Positions 56,736-64,000 of a stretch of 64,000 bases of DNA are shown in pieces. This DNA comes from Nicotiana tabacum (lineage: Eukaryota; Streptophyta; Magnoliopsida; Solanales; Solanaceae): positions 110,024,289 through 110,088,288 of the forward strand of contig NC_134081.1 of assembly GCF_000715075.1 (NCBI RefSeq). Direction: 5' to 3'. The notes beneath the pieces are model-generated. The model had not been told where the DNA came from. It saw only the letters and a program-made list of their open reading frames with translations, and searched no databases. How positions within the stretch are numbered: position 1 is the first letter of the stretch; every line of letters begins with the position of its first letter. The translations under genes and the position numbers were made by a program.

Positions 56736-59342
56736 CTAAGGAGCATCATCAACAGGAGAAGAAGGATCAACTCAGGGAGAAGAGGGTTGAACATCAGCTT
56801 CACCAGGAATAAATCCATCTCCATTACCCTTAGAACCTTCATCTTCAGGTCTGGAAAAGCTTTGACGTTGCTGAGTTTGTTTAATTTCTTCTCTGGCCTT
56901 AGCAATCTCAGCGTTAATGTCAAAACCTTCCTGATTGGCTTCAGTTAAAGTCTCGAGGCGAGTGTTCAAAAAAGCACATCTAACATCCAGGGATGACTTA
57001 TCCTCGAGGGCTTCATATTTTTTCTCCCACTGATCAATTTCAGCTCTCAACTCTTCTTTTTTTACTTCCGAGGCTTCATAAGTTGTCTTCAAAGGAGCAA
57101 GAGAACTTTCCAAGAAATTAATTTTATCTGTAGAGGTGCGGAGATCTTCCTGATCTTGGGTAAGAATTTAAACCAATTCACCCGCGTAAACCTCTTTTTG
57201 ATTGAGGAGTTCTTTCAAACCTCTTATCTACTCAGTAGCCTTGGAAAGTTGTTCAACAAAAGAGGATTCTAGTCTATCCTTATCCTTCTCAACTTGACTA
57301 GAAGAAGCTTTTAGAACTGCTAACTCAGCAGATATCATTCCCATTTGATGTTCTAAAGCTTTTTTCTCTTCTGCAAGAACGTCCTTTTCCAGCTGAAGAC
57401 CTTCAAATTGTTCTCTCCAGTTATCAGACTTAGTACGCAATTCAATTAGTTGTTGATCAGTCCAAGAGACCCTTTTCATAAGCTTTGTGCCTATCAAATT
57501 AATATATAAAAAAGAAGGAAGTTACGAATGAGGTAAAGGAAGGAAGGGAATGTAAGTAAATTTATACCTTAAAAGAAGAATGAACAATATCATTCATTAA
57601 GGTTAAGAAACTGTGACCCTCTAACTTCTTCTTCTCCACGGGTCCTAACAATGGCTTCAACCACATGTCAGCTTGTCCAGACTTCCTCAATAAATTTGCA
57701 CCCTCGGGGACATCAATCACAATTTTTTTCATTTCCCGCCTGCTCCTAGAAGGCTCAGCTTCTACATGAGAAGTGGCAGCGGGAGAAACCACTAGAGTAA
57801 CACCGGAAAAAGACATAGGGGTTTAACAGTAGATAAAACTGGAAAGGAAGCAAGTGGCAATTCTTCAAAAATAGGCATGAGGCCTTCTTCACCCTCAAAG
57901 CCATGGGAGAATAACCTTTCAACAGGACTTGATAGGGGATTAGCTGTGTTACCAGCATCTTCATCAGAAATTTCTAAAGGGGCATTCTCTGGCTCATCAA
58001 TGAGTCTGAAGGGAATTGAACTTGATGGGGGATCATGAGAGACAGGGGTTTGATCATTAGAAACCACGCGTCTCCTGACACGCGGTTTTCTCACCAAAGA
58101 ACCTTATTCTATATCCTCTTCATCATCAGACCCACGGGCGTCGACAGTTTTCCTCTTGGAGGAAGAAGCACTCAAAATCCGTTCTTGAGCAAGACTTACA
58201 GAAAGCCTGATTGATGGAACAGATGCGGGACTAATGCCACGAATAGTAAACCCTAATAAAAAGGGGGGAATGATGAAAATTTTATGTATAAGCAAGTAAA
58301 AGAGGAGAGGAACTGCAAAGATAAAGAGTACCGTGAGTCTTCACTTTCCAAGATCTTTTGTCCATAGGAGCAGCAGTCAACATTTTTTCTACCCAAGTAC
58401 GGAAGTTAGGAATTTCTTCGAATACTTCCATGGTTGCTGAAAAATAAATATGTGGTTACATAAAGGAATTCAAGGCAACAAACAAAACAAACCTTACGTG
58501 CAAAGTTCCATTTTTTCTGAAAAAGGCATGTTTTCTTCACCCACTAACCCACTAGTGGGGGCAGCAACAAAGCAGACGTACCAGCCATGGTCACGGTCAT
58601 CCTTGGAGGTGACTAAAACCCTTTTAATTCTAACCACGAGGGAAAAGATTCATTCACGAAACAACTTAGGAGAGTTAAGATGAAGTGAGTGACAGAAGTT
58701 AAAAGGAGCAAAAACCAAATCCGACAAATAGCGAAAGCATGCCACAGCCCTCCACACGATGGGACCAATCTGGCCAAGGCAAACATTAAAATAGCGACAA
58801 AACTCGATGATCACGGGATCAATAGGAGGCTTAAACACTAAAGTGAAAGGGTAGGTATAAACGAAAGAAAAGCCAGCATAGTAAGAGGTGATTCTTTGAT
58901 TGGCACCAGGAATTAAAATTGGGAAATTTGGTTTCCAATAACATTCTCATCGAACTAAAAAAAGAAGACTAGGAGTGATTAAACTTGGGTAACGTTCAGC
59001 AGGGTTAAGGGAAGCTATAGAAGAAACTTGATTGTTCATGGTCTCACAATCTAACACAAAGAAAGCGCTTAAGGAACAATCTAAGAAACCGTAGGCTAAC
59101 GCATAGTTTCATTCAGGTCCCACCCAAATTTTAGAAGAAGATCTAAGGGTCAAAGGAGCCCTAGGTATAGAAGAAGATGGCCTGGCAGAACTACTTTGAG
59201 AAGTAGAACCATGAGTAGATAACGAACCAAGGCTGTGAACTATACCACCTCTCCTACTCCTAGTAGGGGCAGTAGAAGGAGCAAGCTCGTCAAGGATCAC
59301 AACTTTGCGAGGGTCTGGTATTGAAGAAGACATGTTTAACAA
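56736..59342 (-). pseudogene. NA-Tat antisense additional gene (aORF), spliced
   Basis: Starts at MLNMSSS or MSSSIPDPRKVVILDELAPS. Exon 1 (to 58498) contains YTYPFTLVFKPPIDPVIIEF with CRYFNVCLGQIGPIVW, then ends MPFSEKWNFA. Introns with GT-AG ends: 58437-58497 (GTAAGG donor, TTTTTCAG acceptor), 58253-58331, and about 57505-57571. The middle is Ser/Pro-rich with basic stretches (RKPRVRRRVV). The rest is a coiled coil (WREQFEGLQLEKDVLAEEKK). It ends VDPSSPVDDAP with a TAG at 56736-56738. Stops near 59109, 58650 and 56772 break it. Exon-1 block spacing and first-intron phase match Tat-1 and Tat-2, so these genes are homologous. Role unknown. Confidence 0.78.
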
Positions 59343-59435
59343 AGAAAATACAGAGGAAAGGTACAGAAATACGAAGAAGAGTTAAGATGGTGGATAAAGA
59401 GAAGAAGGAAGAAGGTTTCAAAAAATCAAAAAGGA

Positions 59436-59452
59436 TGAAGTATATATAAGGA
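59436..59452 (-). promoter_or_regulatory. Candidate TATA box of NA-Tat antisense gene
   Basis: Minus strand CTCCTTATATATACTTC lies about 100 bp before the antisense start codon. It resembles TCCTTATAAATGAGG upstream of the Tat-2 antisense gene. Activity is inferred. Confidence 0.45.
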
Positions 59453-59716
59453 GATACAACCGTCGTTAAAATTGGTCATTATGAAGTGTCATAATGGAAC
59501 CATCACTTCATGACTGATGCAGCCGCAGAAAAAACCCTAAAAAGCATTGAGAAACTACATAACCAATCATAAGAAGCCATGTAGCATGGACATTAAATGA
59601 ATGTGACATACGTCACATCGATTCTGAATGAGGCATAATGATACTCGAGAAACGGGGGTAAAGAATTCCCGCCATAAAAACTTACCACTTCCCGAATATT
59701 CAGTTAAGAATATTCA

Positions 59717-59734
59717 GAAAGTGGGGGGAGTATC
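59717..59734 (+). other. NA-Tat polypurine tract
   Basis: GAAAGTGGGGGGAGTATC lies directly before the 3' LTR start TGTATTGG. Its presence supports the LTR boundary. Confidence 0.75.
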
Positions 59735-60386
59735 TGTATTGGTGGAAAAAGACATTACATGTGGACTATCAATAAGCTGACGGGGCATGGTATGTGGAAC
59801 ATCGATGTAAGGACAAGTGGTGTTCTTAATAGACGAGTTAAAGAATGCGAAAAAGGCACAAAAGAAATACCCACGGGGTTACACTGAGGAAAAAAACGGA
59901 CCTGACAGATGAAAGGAGAAATAGAAAAAATGAATAAAGACTGTGAAGAAGTGAAGATACACCAACCGGTCATAAATAAGTAAGGGAAATCGGTGCAGTT
60001 ACAAGGAATCTTTAATCATAAATGTTTCCATTACGGTTGTACATGGTAACAGGCAATCAAGGCAATTAATATCGTTAGTGATCCCAAATTAAGTAAAGGA
60101 ACCGTTACAATTGTATGCTCCTATATAAGGAATGAAATCTCATTCGTAATGGAAAGAAACTATTATTATTGAAATTTATACAGCTATTCTTTGCTTTACT
60201 CTCAAATTTCTAAGTTGTAATTTTGGGAGTGATTATCTGTTCATTTCATATTTTCTTTGTCAATTATTTTTATTCCTTGATCTATTTTTTCAAATTTTTG
60301 GGAAAGTAAAGTAAATCTTGGTTATCAGTAGCCCGATTCCTTCTGGATATTGACTTTGACCGAGAAATCTATTTTTGGGTTAAATA
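59735..60386 (+). repeat. NA-Tat 3' LTR
   Basis: 652 bp, collinear with the 5' LTR, with its own CTCCTATATAAGG TATA box (about 60119-60131). A GACAT duplication follows. Confidence 0.88.
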
Positions 60387-60426
60387 GACATAAAATAACT
60401 ATATTAAAAATTACGCAATTTGACTA

Positions 60427-61101
60427 TGTATACGGATAAAACCGAGGCTAATGAGCACCCTGATTTCCTGATGAAGCAAACGAAGCAAGGACATGACTGC
60501 AAGGAATCGGAATTAGACCCAGGAGCCTCTCGTATCAGGGCTTGAGAAAAACACCTATCATCGGAGCCATCGAGACCACGCCCTCGGGTCCGGTTCAAGT
60601 TCCAAGACCTCGGAGAGCATTACCGAATCACCACACACGATTAACAAAGGGTCGTGATATCCGTGCCCAATCAGATATCACGGTGTGAATCTTGGCCCGT
60701 ATCGGTAGTAAAACGGTGATTAGCGAAAAGGAGGATTTTTATCTTTCTTAGAACTGTACTTAGGGTAAAACTCCCGTACTATATAAAGGGGAAGCTAATT
60801 ATTCATTAGGGGAATTGTAACACGCATACCAAGGCAATCCACATCTATTTTCTCTGTTTCTAAAGTTATTCAAGATTCTTAATTTTGTTCAAAGTTCTTC
60901 ACAAGTGTTTGGCTCCTAACCGAAAGGCAGATTACTTGTTAAGCTTATAACCGATCCCGAATACAATATTGCTACTGGTTTGGTCATTTATCGTGTCTTT
61001 AATTCGCTTATCTAATGTTATTAATCAATTATATTGAATTATTCCACATATTCTTAAAATCGCGTATAAATTCAATTTTTATCCATTTTTAAGGGTAAAC
61101 A
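60427..61101 (+). repeat. Tat-3 5' LTR
   Basis: 675 bp, TGTATACGGATAAAACC...TTTTTAAGGGTAAACA. A clear TATA box, TACTATATAAAGGGGAAG, is at about 60778-60795. Confidence 0.85.
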
Positions 61102-61122
61102 GTTTGGCGCCCACCGTGGGGC
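61102..61122 (+). other. Tat-3 primer binding site
   Basis: GTTTGGCGCCCACCGTGGGG directly follows the LTR. It has the TTTGGCGCC...GGGG form of Tat primer sites. Confidence 0.8.
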
Positions 61123-61214
61123 TAAGGATAATAGTGGTAGTTTGATATAAATTTCCATAACACAATATATTTTATGCTTGTTCTTTGAGATTTTAATTTC
61201 AGATCTACCTAAGG

Positions 61215-62880
61215 ATGTCAAACTCTCAGTCTGCTCACTTCAACATTGATGTTGAGTCTGGTCATCATGGCGAAAACAACAATATAGCACCTAGCAGCGA
61301 GGTGCCCCCTACTGATCCCAACGGGGTCCTAGATGCAGATCCGATCGATGCCAACTTGCATATGGCCATCGACGCCAACCTGTCAACCGACCCTGAGAAC
61401 AGCATTCGTGGAGGAGCCCGACCAACAACTCGAGGTACGCACGAAGGTGAAGGCGACGGGATCAATTTGCGGGTGATCTTCAAAATGTTACAAGCCCAAC
61501 AGGTGGCAATAGCACAGCTGCAGAACCAAAGTCGCACCCCTAGAAAAGTTGAGTCCTAACAATCCCGGGAAAACACCCGAAGGAATGAGCAAGTCACGGA
61601 AATCCCGGGAGAAGTTGAGCCAGGACCAACCCCAAAATAATAAAGATGCTTGAGGAACTGGCAAATCGGGTGGAATTGGGGGAGAAGAAAATTGAGGCCA
61701 ACGACAAAAAAGTGGAGACCTATAACTTCAGAGTTGATCAAATCCCAGGAGCGCCCCCGATATGGAAAGGCCTGGCCTCCAAGAAATTTGTCCAGAAACC
61801 TTTCCCTTCGAGCGCGGCACCAAAGCCAATCCCGAAGAAGTTCTGTATGCCCGATATTCCGAAATATATAGGAGCCATGGATCCAAATGAGTTCGTGACC
61901 TCCTACACATGTGCCATTAAGGGAAATGACTTAGAACTTAGAAGATGATGAAATCGAGTCGGTTTTGCTGAAAATATTCAGACAAACCCTGTCAAAATGA
62001 GAGATGATATGGTATCACAACTTGACCCCAAATTCTATTGATTCATTTCCTATGCTTGCAGATGCCTTTGTAAAAGCACATGTCGGGGCTATTAAGGACG
62101 AGACTAGAAAATCGAACCTTTTTAAATTAAAACAAAGAGATAACGAAATGCTCAGGGAATTCGTGTCGAGGTTTCAAATGGAACGAATGGATCTACCTCT
62201 GGTTGCGGACGATTGGGCCGTTCAAGCATTCACTCAAGGACTCAACCCCCGAAGTTCCTTAGCTTCACAGCACTTGAAACAAAATTTGATAGAATACCCG
62301 ACGGTAACTTGGGTTGATGTCCATAACAGGTACCAATCAAAAATCAGAGTCGAGGACGAACAGCTCGGGGCCCCCTCCGGGTTTGTTTATACCGTCAGAA
62401 CTAATGAAAGGTCTAAAAGAGTCATCGATCATGAACCAAGACCGAACAGAGAACAGTATCAACCGTATAATGGAGATCGAAGGGGTAGCGGATATGAGCG
62501 TAACCCTACGAAAAGTGAAAAAAGGAATGATCGAGGCTAGAGTAGCCGGAGACTCGTGAGCAAAAACGATTTCGATAGGACACTCCGGGCCAGGGAGGCA
62601 CAAAGGTTATCAGAATACAACTTCAATGTCGATAATGCTAGCACAGTATATGCTATCGGGCACATCAAAGACACCAAGTGGCCACGACCATTGCAGTCCG
62701 ACCCTACCCAGAGAGACCCTAACTTAATGTGTAAGTATCATGGCACTTATGGCCATAGAATCGAGGACCGCCGACAGTTAAGAGAAGAAGTGGCCCAGTT
62801 ATTCAATAACGGGCATCTCTGGGAATTTCTGAGTGATCGAGCCAAAAATCACTTCAGGAATAGGGACTCCAACAAACAGA
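61215..62880 (+). pseudogene. Tat-3 gag
   Basis: It starts MSNSQSAHFNIDVESGHHGE. The capsid region has MPDIPKYIGAMDPNEFVTSY, PNSIDSFPMLADAFVKAHVG and FVSRFQMERMDLPLVADDWA. The zinc-binding region reads CKYHGTYGHRIEDR, with the last Cys replaced by Arg. Breaks: TAA at 61557, TAA near 61638, a frame change near 61940, TGA near 61998, and a frame change near 62540. Confidence 0.85.
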
Positions 62881-63455
62881 CCAAACAAGAGGAACCTCAG
62901 TGTGTCATCAACATGATCATTGGTAGAGTCGACGTTCCCCATAGACCAATGCTAAAGCGCACCAAGGTGTTTATCACAAGAGAAAAACGAACCCAAGATT
63001 ATATCTCGGAGGGAACCATTTCGTTCAATGATGAGGACGTCGAAGGCATCGTAGAACCGCATAGTGATGGACTAGTAATATTCATACTTATAAATAAATC
63101 TCAAGTTAAACATGTGTTGATTGATCCAGGTAGCTCAGCCAACATCATCAGATCGAGGATCGTAGAACAGTTAGGTCTACAAGACCAAATAGTGCCAACA
63201 GTTCGAGTTCAAAATAGATTCAACATGGCATGCAAAACTACCAAAGGAGAAATAACCCTGCCAGTAAATACTACCGGGACAGTTCAAGATACCAAATTTT
63301 ACGTGATCGAGGGAGACATGAGGTATAGCGCCTTATTTAGAAGGCCTTGGGTTCACAACATGAGAGCAGTACCCTCGACACTACACCAGGCACTAAATTT
63401 CCCCACTCCGGGAGGAATCAAGACGGTCTACGGAGAGCAGCCGGCCGCAAAATAA
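62881..63455 (+). pseudogene. Tat-3 aspartic protease
   Basis: VLIDPGSSANIIRSRIVEQL carries an intact D-P-G-S catalytic motif in a 299-codon open frame (62556-63455) that also holds the end of gag. It is followed by TKGEITLPVNTTGTVQDTKF and a late motif ALFRRPWVHNM (the usual LGRPW-type reads FRRPW). The frame itself is unbroken here. Confidence 0.85.
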
Positions 63456-63573
63456 ATGTTTGCAGTCGATGAAGTGATTCCGATTTCCGCACTCTCGATA
63501 TAAAAGAAGACGGAGCCGGTCGGGAGAAAAGAAAATAAATAGCAATCACCTACACCGGCTGGAGCAAGTCGTA

Positions 63574-64000
63574 TTGATCAAACACTTGCCCGATCGGAAG
63601 GTATACTTGGGCACGGGGTTAACTTCCGAGCTCAGGAAAAAACTCATTAAATTCCTTATAGCTAACATAGATTATTTCGCTTGGTCCCATCTTGATATGA
63701 TAGGGATCCCGCCGGAGATAACCACTCACATGCTGAATTTGAATCCGAAGTTCTTCCCGCTTAAACAGAAGAGGAGACCTCAGTACGAAGTCAAGCATGC
63801 ATTCATCAAAGTCAATTTGAAACATTGACGACATGTTAGTTAAGTCTTTGCGAGGAAAGGACCATTTGAAGCATTTGTAGAAAACCTTTGACATATTGAA
63901 GAGATACAATATGAAGCTGAATCCCGGTAAATGCGCATTCGGAGTCGGGTATAGAAAATTCATTGGGTTCATGGTGTCCAACCGAGGGATCGAGATCAAT
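63574..64000 (+). pseudogene. Tat-3 RT, internally deleted
   Basis: The N-terminal linker YFAWSHLDMIGIPPEITTHM and LKQKRRPQYEVKHAFIKVN are followed at about 63818-63830 directly by DDMLVKSLRGKDHLKHL, the end of the active-site motif. Next come [19 protein letters not shown] and [14 protein letters not shown]. Compared with Tat-1, about 430 bp of fingers/palm are missing. RT function is lost. Confidence 0.83.

Larger units (their letters stand above)
53993..60386 (+). mobile_element. NA-Tat: pol-less Tat-type element with gag and antisense gene
   Basis: A 6.39-kb element with LTRs of 657 and 652 bp and perfect GACAT duplications (53988-53992 and 60387-60391). Copy A shows the empty site. On the plus strand it has a primer site and gag; on the minus strand it has a spliced antisense gene running back toward gag. 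There is no protease, RT, RNase H or integrase. It is inferred to be non-autonomous. The last LTR ends TA instead of CA, a point mutation. Confidence 0.88.
60427..64000 (+). mobile_element. Tat-3, Ty3/gypsy Tat-type element, 5' part
   Basis: Begins with TGTATACGG after GACTA (a possible target duplication; its partner lies outside the window). LTR, primer site, gag, protease and a deleted RT are present before the window ends. It lies in the upstream region of copy B, 40 bp after NA-Tat. Its LTR is unlike those of Tat-1, Tat-2 and NA-Tat. Confidence 0.87.

Noticed and set aside
61265..61537. 90-codon minus-strand frame in Tat-3
   Set aside because: It is antisense to the gag N-terminus; the real antisense gene, if any, would be beyond pol and outside the window.
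1..64000. Endogenous plant pararetrovirus
   Set aside because: Considered because such sequences occur in Solanaceae, but all RT regions sit in LTR elements with integrase or target duplications, and no movement or coat protein motifs were seen.

Overview
The window is plant nuclear DNA, most likely from a Solanaceae species and probably Nicotiana. The evidence is plant-only retrotransposon lineages (Ty3/gypsy Tekay, Tat and Athila types; Ty1/copia SIRE type), a TS-type SINE ending in TTG repeats, a Stowaway MITE, and two degraded copies of a CONSTANS-LIKE (B-box plus CCT) gene. The genus is inferred from remembered repeat families, not from a database search. No gene looks intact.

Layout. 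1-6146 is the 3' part of a Tekay chromovirus with a decayed pol and a 2.68-kb LTR. 6147-8800 holds a foldback-like inverted-repeat element, a Stowaway MITE and a TS-type SINE. 8802-10712 (minus) is CONSTANS-LIKE pseudogene copy A, with four exons and canonical splice sites. 11455-24794 is a Tekay LTR fragment (minus) split by a full-length Tat element, Tat-1 (11924-23255, TSD CTAAT). 24804-53431 (minus) is CONSTANS-LIKE pseudogene copy B. Its CCT exon is split by a complete SIRE-type copia element (24914-34499, TSD ATATC). Its second intron is split by a second Tat element, Tat-2 (35113-52298), which itself holds a pol-less Athila-like element (42942-48673). Upstream of copy B lie a SINE remnant, a pol-less Tat-type element here called NA-Tat (53993-60386, TSD GACAT), and a further Tat element, Tat-3 (60427 to beyond the window).

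The most interesting signal is an extra gene carried antisense to gag-pol in Tat-1, Tat-2 and NA-Tat. In all three it has a candidate TATA box of its own and GT-AG introns. The first intron has the same position and phase in each. A shared block, YPF-x13-EFCRY[FY]-x3-Q (allowing small changes), follows the same spacing. NA-Tat has lost protease, RT, RNase H and integrase but kept gag and this antisense gene. In Tat-1 and Tat-2 the antisense gene and pol converge on a variable array of about 60-bp tandem repeats.

The two CONSTANS-LIKE copies share exon-intron structure and upstream sequence, so they arose by DNA-level tandem duplication. Copy A stayed compact while copy B was spread over about 29 kb by nested insertions. 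The coding parts of every retroelement carry stops and frameshifts, so the window reads as old, mostly silenced repeat DNA.
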